Below, piece after piece: positions 6,443 to 14,586 of a DNA stretch of 50,393 bases. Under the pieces are notes generated by a model. It was not told the origin of the DNA. It made no database searches and saw only the letters and a program-made list of their open reading frames with translations. Position numbers and translations under genes: made by a program. The first letter of the stretch is position 1. Every line of letters begins with the position of its first letter. The stretch is from Solirubrobacterales bacterium (lineage in GTDB: Bacteria; Actinomycetota; Thermoleophilia; Solirubrobacterales; 70-9), in the NCBI GenBank assembly GCA_030152805.1, contig JASLIG010000099.1:1-50393 (forward strand). Reading direction: 5' to 3'.

Positions 6443-8713
6443 ATGTCGGGCACGCGGGGCGGCTTGGGCCGCATCGTTGCGATGGGGGTTGCGCTGGCTC
6501 TGGCACTGCTGTTGCTGGCTGCAAAGGAGGCGACAGCCGGCAAGTACGCGGTCGCGCAGTGCGGGTGGCACGTCGGTGCCGAGGCTGTCTGGGCCGACAG
6601 TACGGGCGGAGCCAAGTTCAGGCCAGACGCCTACTGCGCGACGCCGCCCGGTGCCGATCCCTTCGACGGCGCCCACCTGAAGAGCTTCACCCGCGATGGC
6701 CAGAGCACGGTGTCGGGAACCCGCTACGCGCGCTGGCGCTGGGACGCGCCGGCCGGCACCGGCATCACACGGGTGAGCGGCACTTGGTGGCATGCCTTGC
6801 ACGACGGGATCGAGCAGCGGATCGGCGTTGGAACGTGGAACGGCGACTTCAACGCTTTCGCTGCCGCGGGCACGACCGACACCACCCCGCGCGAGTTCGT
6901 CGCCGGCTTCAACCCCGCTCAACCGGCCCTCGAGGACCGCCTCCTCTGCGCGAAGGCCGAGAGCAAGTGGTGCAGTCTCGATCCCGGCTCCTGGTCGGCG
7001 ATTCGGGCGCTAACGATCACGGTCGAGGACGACTACCCGCCCACTTCCGCGATAGACGGCGACATGCTGGCGCCGGGTTGGCTGCGGGGCGATCGCAAGC
7101 TTGGCTACGTCGCCAATGACTTCGGAGCGGGATTGAGTCGCACCGAAGCGCTCGTCGACGGCAGCTCGGTTGTCGTACACCCACATCCGTGCAACAGCAT
7201 CTCGGTCGGCGGTGAGCTGCGCGCCACGACGATGCGTCCCTGCCCCCTCGATCGAGTCGGCTACTACCCGATTTCCACGGCGCGCTTCAGCGACGGGCCG
7301 CACAGCGTCACCCATTGCGCCACTGACTTCGCCGCCAACGTCAACTGCTTGCCGGCGCGCACGGTTTTGATCGACAACAATCCCCCCGCCCATCCCCGCA
7401 ACCTCGGTCTCGCCGGCGGCGAGGCCTGGCGTCGAAGCAATGACTTCGACCTGTCGTGGGTCAATCCTGACCAGGGTCCTGCCAGTGCCATCGGCGGGGC
7501 CTCATGGCGCATCACCGGCCCCAACGGCTACGACAGCGGCGGCAAGTTCGTGCCAGGGCACGAGCTGGCGTCCCTGCGGGATCTCTTCGTTCCGCGGGCG
7601 GGTCTCTACACGCTGAGCGTCTGGTTGCGCGACGAGGCCGGCAACGAGTCGGCCTCGGCGACCGCGTCGGCGACGCTGCGCTTCGACGACGTTCCGCCGG
7701 GCGTGGCCTTCGACGTCACGCCTGGCGATGGCGGCGTGCCCGCGCAGGTCAGCGCGACGATCGCCGACTCGCATGCGGGTCCCGCCGCCGGCGAGATCTA
7801 CTGCCGGCGCCTCGACAGTCAGCAGTGGGTCGAGCTGCCGGCGAAATTTCAGCGCGGGGACTCAGCCGAGACGGCTCAAGCGATCGCCCGCGTTCCGAGC
7901 GACCTCGGTCCGGGGACCTACGTCTTTCGGGCCGACGCGATCGATGGCGCCGGCAACACGGCGACGACCACGCGGCGAGCGGACGGCACCCAGATGACGG
8001 TACGCAAGGTCGCTGGCGAGCCGACGACCGGACTCAAACGAGCGGAACGCGTCGAGGCCGCACGCGGCAGGGCCCGCATCTTTGCCCGGCTCGGTTGGCG
8101 CGGTCGCAAGGGCACCGAGTTGACCGTGCCCTTCCAGGCGGCGGCGACCCTCAGCGGCCGCCTGGTCGACGCCGACGGCGCCGGGCTCGCCGGTCGCCGT
8201 TTGCGAGTGGTCGAGCGGCCCTCGCGCGGCGCCCTCGGACGAGCGCGGATCAACGCCGTCACGAGCGGCTCGCGCGGGGGTTTTCAGCTGCATTTGGCCG
8301 GCGGCACCTCGCGTCGGATCTCCGTCTCGTTTCCGGGTGACTCGCAGCTGGACCGTGCCGAGCGCGGTCCCTTGACTTTGCGCGTACGCAGCGGCGTCGA
8401 GCTCGAGGCCGCGCCGCACCGGCTCGGCACCGGCGAGCTACTCCACTTCGCCGGCCGCGTGCGCAGCCTCGGGGCACCGTTGCCGCGGCGGGGCAAGCTC
8501 GTCGCGATCCAGTACTACGAGGAGGCGGCAAAGCGGTGGCGCCCGGTCCTGGTCACGCGCACCGACCACGGCGGGCACTTTCGCGCCCGCTACCGCTTCC
8601 GCTATATCAGCGGCTCCGCCAGCATTCGCCTGCGCGCGGTCGCCCTCGCCGAGGAGCGCTGGCCCTATGCACCGGGGGCGTCGGCTCCGTTGACGATTCG
8701 CGTAACCGGGTAG
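6443..8713 (+). CDS. Large secreted multidomain protein with Ig-like repeats
   Basis: The product is 756 residues. The ATG at 6443 follows GAAGGAGGGG and starts a signal peptide (MSGTRGGLGRIVAMGVALALALLLLAAKEATAG). The first 200 mature residues contain Cys- and Trp-rich segments (YAVAQCGWHVGAEAVW, RYARWRWDAPAGTGITRVSGTWWHAL). They resemble a carbohydrate- or wall-binding beta-sandwich, though I cannot name the family. Then come Ig-like modules with the recurrent 'IDNNPPAHP', 'FDDVPPGVAFDVTP', 'DAIDGAGNTATTTRRADGTQM' pattern, and two C-terminal carboxypeptidase-regulatory-like beta domains. There is no anchor, so it is probably released or wall-associated. The downstream cyclophilin has its own promoter-like box, so this is likely monocistronic. 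Confidence 0.65.
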   Translation: MSGTRGGLGRIVAMGVALALALLLLAAKEATAGKYAVAQCGWHVGAEAVWADSTGGAKFRPDAYCATPPGADPFDGAHLKSFTRDGQSTVSGTRYARWRWDAPAGTGITRVSGTWWHALHDGIEQRIGVGTWNGDFNAFAAAGTTDTTPREFVAGFNPAQPALEDRLLCAKAESKWCSLDPGSWSAIRALTITVEDDYPPTSAIDGDMLAPGWLRGDRKLGYVANDFGAGLSRTEALVDGSSVVVHPHPCNSISVGGELRATTMRPCPLDRVGYYPISTARFSDGPHSVTHCATDFAANVNCLPARTVLIDNNPPAHPRNLGLAGGEAWRRSNDFDLSWVNPDQGPASAIGGASWRITGPNGYDSGGKFVPGHELASLRDLFVPRAGLYTLSVWLRDEAGNESASATASATLRFDDVPPGVAFDVTPGDGGVPAQVSATIADSHAGPAAGEIYCRRLDSQQWVELPAKFQRGDSAETAQAIARVPSDLGPGTYVFRADAIDGAGNTATTTRRADGTQMTVRKVAGEPTTGLKRAERVEAARGRARIFARLGWRGRKGTELTVPFQAAATLSGRLVDADGAGLAGRRLRVVERPSRGALGRARINAVTSGSRGGFQLHLAGGTSRRISVSFPGDSQLDRAERGPLTLRVRSGVELEAAPHRLGTGELLHFAGRVRSLGAPLPRRGKLVAIQYYEEAAKRWRPVLVTRTDHGGHFRARYRFRYISGSASIRLRAVALAEERWPYAPGASAPLTIRVTG

Positions 8714-8725
8714 GGTGCCTCCTCG

Positions 8726-9184
8726 ATGTCGCAGGCAACCCTCCACACCAACGCTGGCGCGATCGTGCTCGAGCTGCACGATTCCGAGGCGCCGAAGACG
8801 GTCGAGAACTTCCGCAAGCTCTCCGCCGACGGTTTCTACGACGGGCTCATCTTCCACCGGATCATCCCCGACTTCATGATCCAGGGCGGCTGCCCGGAGG
8901 GCACCGGCCGCGGCGGTCCCGGCTACGAATTCGAGGACGAGATCAACGAGCACAAGATAGTTCGCGGGGCGCTGGCGATGGCAAACGCCGGGCCCAACAC
9001 CAACGGCTCGCAGTTCTTCATCGTCACCACTGCTGCGGCGTCTTGGCTCGACGGCAAGCACACGGTCTTTGGCCGGGTCGTCGAGGGCATGGACGCCGTC
9101 GATGCGATCGAGTCGACGGAGACGGACGCGTCCGACCGCCCCCTCGAACCGCAGACGATCGAACGCGTCGAGCTCTCCGAGTAG
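8726..9184 (+). CDS. Peptidyl-prolyl cis-trans isomerase, cyclophilin type
   Basis: The product is 152 residues, a single cytoplasmic cyclophilin domain with no signal peptide. Active-site signatures are FHRIIPDFMIQGG (catalytic Arg and the hydrophobic floor), MANAGPNTNGSQFFI and the HTVFGRVVEGMDAVDAI ending. It catalyses proline isomerisation during folding. TAGGGT at 8711-8716 lies 9 nt before the ATG, with TTGACG at 8690-8695 as a -35. The spacer is short (15 nt), but the pair suggests a near-leaderless mRNA. There is no Shine-Dalgarno site. It is convergent with the MMPL exporter, whose stop lies 7 nt away. Confidence 0.95.
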   Translation: MSQATLHTNAGAIVLELHDSEAPKTVENFRKLSADGFYDGLIFHRIIPDFMIQGGCPEGTGRGGPGYEFEDEINEHKIVRGALAMANAGPNTNGSQFFIVTTAAASWLDGKHTVFGRVVEGMDAVDAIESTETDASDRPLEPQTIERVELSE

Positions 9185-9190
9185 CCCCTC

Positions 9191-11380
9191 CTAGGCCGCG
9201 CTGGGGTCGCCAGCCAGCCGGCGGTCGCCCTTGACCCGCACCGCCGAGTCTCCGTGACCGAACTTGACGTCGGGCAGCACACGGTCGAGCCATCTCGGCG
9301 AGTACCAGGCCGCCCGGCCCGCGAGGCGCAGGAATACCGGCAAGAGCAGCAGGCGGACCAGGAAAGCGTCGAGCAGCACGGCCACGCCGAGAATCACTCC
9401 CATCTCCTTCGGCGGCAGCGGGCCGGAGAGGGCGAAGGTGAAGAAGACCGCCACCATGACCGCTCCGGCGGCTAGGACCACGCGCCCGGAGTGAGCGAGA
9501 CCGCCAACCATCGCCTCGCGGGGATCCCTCGACGCTTCCCAGTGCTCGCGGGCCGAGGAGAGCAGGAAGACCGTGTAGTCCATCGCGATCGCGAAGATCA
9601 TCGCGAAGAAGAAGATCGGTCCCCAGGCGTCGAGGAAGCCCTGCGATTCGAAGCCGAGGAGGCCGGAGAGATGACCGTGCTGGAAGATCAAGGTGGCGAC
9701 GCCGAAGGCGGCCGCGGTCGAGAGCAGGTTGGCGAGAACGCCCATTGCCGCGACCAGTGGCGCTTGGAAGGCGACCAGCAGAAGCAGGAAGCCGAGTGCC
9801 AGCACCACGCCGATCGCGAGCGGGGCCTTCGCTGTCAGGGCCGCTTCGAGGTCGTGGTTCTCGACCGCAGGGCCGCCCAGCAGGGCCGCAGGGGGCAGCG
9901 CGGTGCGCAGCCGGTCGACCGTGCCCCCGAAAGCCGTCGTGGAGGGGCCGTCGGCGGGGATCGCCTCGATTAGCCGAACGCCGCCGGCGCCAGCTTGGGG
10001 CGGCAGGGTGGCTGCGATCCCACGATCGGACCGCAGCGCCGCCAGCGCCGCGTCGCCTTGTCGCCGCGGCGCGACCACCTGAAGCGTGCCGGGCGCGCCA
10101 GGGCCGAAGGCGGCGGTGACCTGCTGGTAGCCGATCCGCGAGTGATCGCCCTTCGGCACGACCTTGATCGAGGGCATTCCCGTTCTCAGGCCGAGGATCG
10201 GAAGCGCAAGCAGGACCAGGATGGCGAGGGCGATGCCACCAAAGGCGAGCGGGCGACGCCAGAGCAGCTCTCCCCAGCGGGCGAAGGCCGGCGAGCGGTG
10301 CTCGCCGCCGCGCGCCCACGGCAAGGCGAGCCTGTCGATTCGCGGTCCCAGCTTGGCCAGGATCGCGGGCAGAAGCGTCAGCGTCGCTGCCAGCACGAAC
10401 AGCACGGCGACGATGATTCCCAGCGCCACCGAGCGGAAGGCGGGGCTCGGCACGAGCATCACCGCCGAGAGGGAGATCAGCACCGTGATCCCGGAGAAGA
10501 GCACGGCCTTGCCGGCCGTGTCCATCGTTTCCCCCACGGCGTCGGATACCGAGCGTGTCTGCCCGAGCAGGGCGTTGCGGAAGCGCATGACCACGAAGAG
10601 GGCGTAGTCGATGCCCAGGGCGAGCGCGAACATCAGCGCGAAGTTCATCGCCCAGATCGAGATCGGCGAGATCAGGGTGCCGAGATAGAGCACGCCCGCT
10701 GAGGCGATCAGGCCGACGATGGTCAGCATCAGCGGCAGCCCAGCGGCGACCAGGGAGCCGAAGGCGAGGACGAGGATCGCCAGGGTGACCGGCCAGGAGA
10801 GCAGCTCGGACTTGAGCATCGCGTCGCGGTTGGCTTCGTTGAAGTCCGACCACATCCCGGCCGCCCCGGTCAGGTTCGCTTCGACGCCTGGGGCGGCGGA
10901 GGCGGCGATCTGTGCCTTCAGCTCGTCGGCGGCGGCGACCATCCCGTTCGCGTCCTTGCCGGCGCCGGCGCGGAGCACCGCGGTGTGGCCGTCACGGGAG
11001 ATCGAGAGGCTGGGGCGGGGAGGGACGACCTTGCCCACCGCTGGATCGGCGGCGAGGATGCGTTCCGCCCGGGCGAGGGTGAGCTGGAAGGTGGGTGACG
11101 CGGCCGCAAGCCGGTCCGAGTGGATCGCAACCTGCAGCGAGTAGGTGCCCGCCCCGGCAAAAGCCCGATCGACCTGCCGACGGACTTCGACCGACTCCGA
11201 GCCGTTGGCCTGCCACCCCGCACCCGAGAGGGCGGTCTCCACGCGCGGCGCCAGCACCCCGAGCCCCACCGCGATCACCGCCCAGCCGAGGAAGACCCAG
11301 CGTCGTTGCTCGGCGGCAAAGCGGCCGAGGCGTCCGATCGTGCCAAGTCGGACGGGGGGTGGAGTGGCAACTTCGGGCAT
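9191..11380 (-). CDS. MMPL-family RND exporter
   Basis: The product is 729 residues with two copies of the RND half: TM1 (RRWVFLGWAVIAVGLGVLAP), an extracytoplasmic loop to about 170, then five TM segments, a second loop (about 370-520) and a final TM block. The signature acidic motif in TM4 is visible (ALALGIDYALFVVMRFRN in half one, FAIAMDYTVFLLSSAREHWE in half two), giving the proton-relay Asp-Tyr pairs of MMPL proteins. These export lipids, siderophores or drugs using the proton gradient. GGAGG sits 9 nt before the ATG. It is divergent from an ArsR regulator with a palindromic operator between them, which is good evidence for regulated, possibly inducible, export. The substrate is unknown. 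Confidence 0.92.
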   Translation of the reverse strand: MPEVATPPPVRLGTIGRLGRFAAEQRRWVFLGWAVIAVGLGVLAPRVETALSGAGWQANGSESVEVRRQVDRAFAGAGTYSLQVAIHSDRLAAASPTFQLTLARAERILAADPAVGKVVPPRPSLSISRDGHTAVLRAGAGKDANGMVAAADELKAQIAASAAPGVEANLTGAAGMWSDFNEANRDAMLKSELLSWPVTLAILVLAFGSLVAAGLPLMLTIVGLIASAGVLYLGTLISPISIWAMNFALMFALALGIDYALFVVMRFRNALLGQTRSVSDAVGETMDTAGKAVLFSGITVLISLSAVMLVPSPAFRSVALGIIVAVLFVLAATLTLLPAILAKLGPRIDRLALPWARGGEHRSPAFARWGELLWRRPLAFGGIALAILVLLALPILGLRTGMPSIKVVPKGDHSRIGYQQVTAAFGPGAPGTLQVVAPRRQGDAALAALRSDRGIAATLPPQAGAGGVRLIEAIPADGPSTTAFGGTVDRLRTALPPAALLGGPAVENHDLEAALTAKAPLAIGVVLALGFLLLLVAFQAPLVAAMGVLANLLSTAAAFGVATLIFQHGHLSGLLGFESQGFLDAWGPIFFFAMIFAIAMDYTVFLLSSAREHWEASRDPREAMVGGLAHSGRVVLAAGAVMVAVFFTFALSGPLPPKEMGVILGVAVLLDAFLVRLLLLPVFLRLAGRAAWYSPRWLDRVLPDVKFGHGDSAVRVKGDRRLAGDPSAA

Positions 11381-11413
11381 CGCTATCCTCCAAGTTGGTC
11401 GCTGTACTGATTA

Positions 11414-11429
11414 ACAACTTTACAGTTGT
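11414..11429. promoter_or_regulatory. Palindromic operator between MMPL exporter and ArsR gene
   Basis: ACAACT-TTAC-AGTTGT is a perfect 6-bp inverted repeat with a 4-nt spacer in the 68-nt divergent gap. It lies just upstream of the arsR -10 (TAAGAT, 11437-11442) and between the two start codons. It is the natural candidate for binding by the ArsR dimer. Confidence 0.6.
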
Positions 11430-11448
11430 GAAACGGTAAGATATCAGA

Positions 11449-11781
11449 ATGATGCAGAGCCCGCTCCAACCCGATGCCGCCGAGCTGATCGCCGGGCGGT
11501 TCCGCGCGCTCTCCGATCCGACCCGACTGCGCATCCTCGACCAGCTGCGCCGCTGCGAGGAGATCTCGGTTGGCGAGCTGACCGAGGCACTCGGCACCTC
11601 CCAGCAGAACGCCTCCAAGCACCTCGCGGCGCTGCGGGCCGAGGGCTTCATCACGCGCCGCAAGCAGGGGACGAGCTCGCTCTACCGCATCGCGGATCCA
11701 GCGGTCCTCGAGCTGTGCGATCGCCTCTGCGAGGCGATGGAATCTCAGCTGGCCGAGCTCGGCTCGGTGCTTTCCGGCTGA
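11449..11781 (+). CDS. ArsR-family repressor, probable regulator of the MMPL exporter
   Basis: The product is 110 residues. The winged helix spans most of it: FRALSDPTRLRILDQLRRCEEISVGELTEALGTSQQNASKHLAALRAEGFITRRKQGTSSLYRI, with recognition helix SQQNASKHLAAL and a beta-wing. The typical metal-binding ELCVCDL motif is replaced by ISVGELTEAL; the only Cys residues are in RRCEE and LELCDRLCE. Sensing of a metal is possible through these but is not shown. Two ATGs (11449, 11452) exist; the second lies exactly 9 nt after TAAGAT. The operator palindrome lies just upstream. The 3' end overlaps the convergent ion-channel gene by 37 nt. Confidence 0.88.
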   Translation: MMQSPLQPDAAELIAGRFRALSDPTRLRILDQLRRCEEISVGELTEALGTSQQNASKHLAALRAEGFITRRKQGTSSLYRIADPAVLELCDRLCEAMESQLAELGSVLSG

Positions 11782-12491
11782 GCCTTCGCTTCGCGCCGGC
11801 GCCGGATCGCCTCGCCCGGGCGCCAGAGGCTGACCAGGCCAGCGACGAGGGTGACGAGGAAGATCTGTCCCGCCATCATCTCCAGGCCGGCGATAAGGCG
11901 ACCCGGCTGCCCGCCCGGCACGAGGTTGCCGTAGCCGGTCGTGGTCAGCGTTGTGTAGCTGAAGAAGAGGAAGTCGGAGCTGGCGGGATGCGGGTGACCT
12001 TCGAAGAACGGCCCTCCCTGGACCCGATCGATGACGCCGTAGAGGAAAGTGAAGAGGATGCCCAGGACCGCGTAGACGCTGAGCGCGCCGAGGATCGTGC
12101 GCGAACCAACTTCCGGGGCCATCACGACGCGTCGCAGAACCGCCCCCATCGCCACCGTCAGCAGGGAGACCTGGATCAGCGTCGCCAGGTTGAGCCAGTC
12201 GTGGTTGTCGGCGGCGGCCCCGATGGTGGCGAGGACCACGGTCAGGATCGAAAGCGCCAGGGCGACGCGCACGACCCGGGCGTGCGCATGCGAGCTGGTC
12301 AGCGCCACTACCGAGGTTGCGCTCGTCGCCACCGTGAGCACCACCGAGGTCCAGCCGCGGTTCTCCAGCAGCGAGGCGAGCACGTAGGTGACCACCACCA
12401 GCACGAAGACCAGTCCGAAGGCGTCGCTGACCCGCTCCGCCCGCTGCACCCAACGCTCACGCCTGCGCCCCCGGCGCGATGCCGTCTCCAT
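11745..12491 (-). CDS. Potassium ion channel protein
   Basis: The product is 248 residues. Hydrophobic segments near 24-42, 47-66, 73-92, 98-118 and 133-153 are followed by a pore loop and a final helix (about 202-224). The selectivity filter is TTTGYGN in FFSYTTLTTTGYGNLVPGG, a TVGYG variant typical of bacterial K+ channels. This gives a six-helix layout without an obvious S4 row of arginines, so it is probably not voltage-gated. The basic N-terminus (RRGRRRERWVQR) and C-terminus are cytoplasmic, with no RCK/TrkA_N domain attached. It overlaps the 3' end of the ArsR gene on the other strand. There are no regulatory partners nearby. Confidence 0.88.
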   Translation of the reverse strand: METASRRGRRRERWVQRAERVSDAFGLVFVLVVVTYVLASLLENRGWTSVVLTVATSATSVVALTSSHAHARVVRVALALSILTVVLATIGAAADNHDWLNLATLIQVSLLTVAMGAVLRRVVMAPEVGSRTILGALSVYAVLGILFTFLYGVIDRVQGGPFFEGHPHPASSDFLFFSYTTLTTTGYGNLVPGGQPGRLIAGLEMMAGQIFLVTLVAGLVSLWRPGEAIRRRREAKAQPESTEPSSAS

Positions 12492-12555
12492 CTCCGCACG
12501 TTCGGTCGTCGCACGAGGTTTCCTTCCCGCGGCACCGTCCTGATAGACCTCAACC

Positions 12556-13224
12556 GTGTCGCAGGAGAATTGGACGGCGGTCGACGACTACGCGGCCGGG
12601 TTGCTGGCACCGCATGACGAGGCGCTCGAGGCGGCGCTTCGAGCTAGCGACGAGGCGGGCCTGCCAGCGATCCAGGTCTCGCCCGCGCAGGGCAAGCTAC
12701 TCCACCTGCTGGCCAGGGCCATCGGGGCGAAGCGGATCCTCGAGTTCGGCACGCTCGGTGGCTACAGCACGATCTGGCTGGCGAGGGCCCTGCCCCCCGA
12801 CGGTCGCCTGATCACCCTGGAGGCAGAGCCTCGAAACGCCGAGGTCGCGGGCCGGAACGTCGCCCGGGCCGGGCTCGGCGATCTCGTCGACCAGCGCGTC
12901 GGTCCGGCCCTCGATCAGCTTCCCCAAATCGAGGCGGAGGGCGCCGGTCCCTTCGACCTGACGTTCATCGATGCCGACAAGGTCCACACGCCTGATTACT
13001 TCGCCTGGGCGCTCGAGCACTCCCGCCCTGGCAGTCTCCTCATCAGCGACAACGTCGTCCGCTTCGGTCGGCTCGCCGACCCCGACAGCGACGACCCCAC
13101 GATCCCCGCCCAGCGCCGCCTCCATGAGATGCTCGCCGCCGACCCCCGCGTCGAGGCGACGACGATCCAGACGGTCGGCCCGAAGGGCCATGACGGGTTC
13201 AACGTCGCCCTCGTGGTGAAGTAG
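12556..13224 (+). CDS. SAM-dependent O-methyltransferase (catechol-OMT-like, family 3)
   Basis: The product is 222 residues, close to the usual 220. SAM motif I is ILEFGTLGGYSTIWLARAL. The acidic loop ITLEAEPRN, FDLTFIDADKVHTPDYF (metal-binding Asp) and LLISDNVVRFGRL (metal-binding Asp-Asn) are the hallmarks of cation-dependent family-3 O-methyltransferases. They methylate catechols, phenylpropanoid-type or small phenolic substrates in the cytoplasm. GTG at 12556 is the start; there is no clear Shine-Dalgarno site. It is followed by a tRNA gene on the opposite strand. Substrate unknown. Confidence 0.92.
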   Translation: MSQENWTAVDDYAAGLLAPHDEALEAALRASDEAGLPAIQVSPAQGKLLHLLARAIGAKRILEFGTLGGYSTIWLARALPPDGRLITLEAEPRNAEVAGRNVARAGLGDLVDQRVGPALDQLPQIEAEGAGPFDLTFIDADKVHTPDYFAWALEHSRPGSLLISDNVVRFGRLADPDSDDPTIPAQRRLHEMLAADPRVEATTIQTVGPKGHDGFNVALVVK

Positions 13225-13256
13225 GCGCCGGCGACCGGCACAATTGGGCTCTGTAG

Positions 13257-13345
13257 CGGAGGGGGAGGGATTCGAACCCCCGAGACGCCTTGCGACGCCT
13301 GCCGGTTTTCAAGACCGGTGCATTCAACCGCTCTGCCACCCCTCC
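13257..13345 (-). tRNA. tRNA-Ser (anticodon TGA)
   Basis: Read on the minus strand, GGAGGGG pairs with CCCCTCC as the acceptor stem. The anticodon stem ACCGG/CCGGT frames the loop with TGA. A long variable arm and a GGGGGTTCGAATCCC T-arm follow. The length of 89 nt is normal for a class-II tRNA. The 3' CCA is not encoded. Confidence 0.95.
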
Positions 13346-13419
13346 GGAGTAGGCGATCCATCGATGCTAGACGGCTTGGATGAGGCCCGCGATCGCTTTA
13401 GATGATTGTATTGTCTGCA

Positions 13420-14574
13420 ATGCGTCGATTGCTCATACTTGCCTCGGCGATGGTCTTTTTCGACGTCGTCTTCTTTTCGGCGATCGCACCGCTGCTGCCC
13501 GACTACGTCGCCGATCTCGGGCTGAGCAAGGCCCAGGCCGGAGTTCTCTCCGCCTCCTACGCCGCCGGGACGCTGGTCTTCTCGCTGCCCGCCGGCCTGG
13601 TCGCCGCTCGCTTCGGCCCCAAGCGCACGGTGCTGGCCGGTCTCACCTTGCTTGGCTTCTCGAGCCTGGGCTTCGGCTTTGCCCAAACCTTCCTCTTGCT
13701 CGACGTGGCTCGCTTCATACAGGGGGGGGCTGGGGCGCTGATCTGGTCGGGCGCGCTGACCTGGCTGATCACGACCGCTCCGGCGGAGCGGCGGGGCTCG
13801 ATCATCGGCACCGCCCTCGGAACCGCGGTAGCGGGAGCGCTGCTGGGGCCGGCGCTGGGGGCGCTGGCCGCCACCGTCGGCACCGAAGTGGTCTTCAGCG
13901 CGGTCCTCGTGGTCGCTCTCGTGCTGGCGGTCTTCGCGGCGCGGCTGCCCGAGGCCGAAGCTCCGGAGCACCAGGAGCTGCGCGAGGTCGCGGAGACAAT
14001 CTTCAGCCGCCCGATCCTGCTGGCCACCTCCTTCGTGGCGATTCCCTCCGTGATGTTTGGGGCGGTTGAGGTGCTCGTTCCGCTGCAAATCGCCGACCTC
14101 GGCGGCGGCCACGTCCTGATCGCGGGCGGCTTCATCGCCGGCGCGGCGCTGGAGGCGGCGCTGGCGCCGATCGCCGGCCGCTACTCCGATCGTGCCGGGC
14201 GCCGCACACCGTTCATGGTCGGCCTCAGCATCTGTGCCGTGGCGATGGCCGCGATCGCGATCGGCCAGGCAATGGGAGTCGTGATGACCGGCCTGATCCT
14301 CACCTCGCTGGGTGGGGGTATCTGCTTCACCCCTGCGCTGACGATGCTCTCCGAGATGGCCGAGGCCAGCAATCTGCACCAGGGCTATGCGGCGGGCCTG
14401 TCCAATATGGCCTGGGCGGCAGGGCAGGTCGTGGGCGGCCTGGCCGGCGGCGCCGCTGCCAGTCTCGCCGGCAACGCGGCGCCGAGCCTGTTCATCATCG
14501 TGCTGCTGCTGGCCACGGTCGCGTTTTCCTCCCGGGCGCTGGCGCCGCCGCCGGTGCGCCCGGCGGCGGGCTAG
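13420..14574 (+). CDS. MFS transporter
   Basis: The product is 384 residues with about 12 hydrophobic segments. The loop 2-3 motif reads AGLVAARFGPKRTVLAG, the degenerate G-x3-D-R-x-G-R-R motif of the major facilitator superfamily. A second copy, GRYSDRAGRRTPFMVG, lies after TM8. It probably exports a small hydrophobic compound by proton antiport. The start at 13420 (MRRLLILASAMVFFD) is preferred over the in-frame ATG at 13402 because TATTGT (13409-13414) lies between them as a plausible -10 for a leaderless mRNA. The next gene starts 12 nt after the stop but carries its own TAGGCT box. Confidence 0.88.
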   Translation: MRRLLILASAMVFFDVVFFSAIAPLLPDYVADLGLSKAQAGVLSASYAAGTLVFSLPAGLVAARFGPKRTVLAGLTLLGFSSLGFGFAQTFLLLDVARFIQGGAGALIWSGALTWLITTAPAERRGSIIGTALGTAVAGALLGPALGALAATVGTEVVFSAVLVVALVLAVFAARLPEAEAPEHQELREVAETIFSRPILLATSFVAIPSVMFGAVEVLVPLQIADLGGGHVLIAGGFIAGAALEAALAPIAGRYSDRAGRRTPFMVGLSICAVAMAAIAIGQAMGVVMTGLILTSLGGGICFTPALTMLSEMAEASNLHQGYAAGLSNMAWAAGQVVGGLAGGAAASLAGNAAPSLFIIVLLLATVAFSSRALAPPPVRPAAG

Positions 14575-14586
14575 GCTCTTCGCAGC

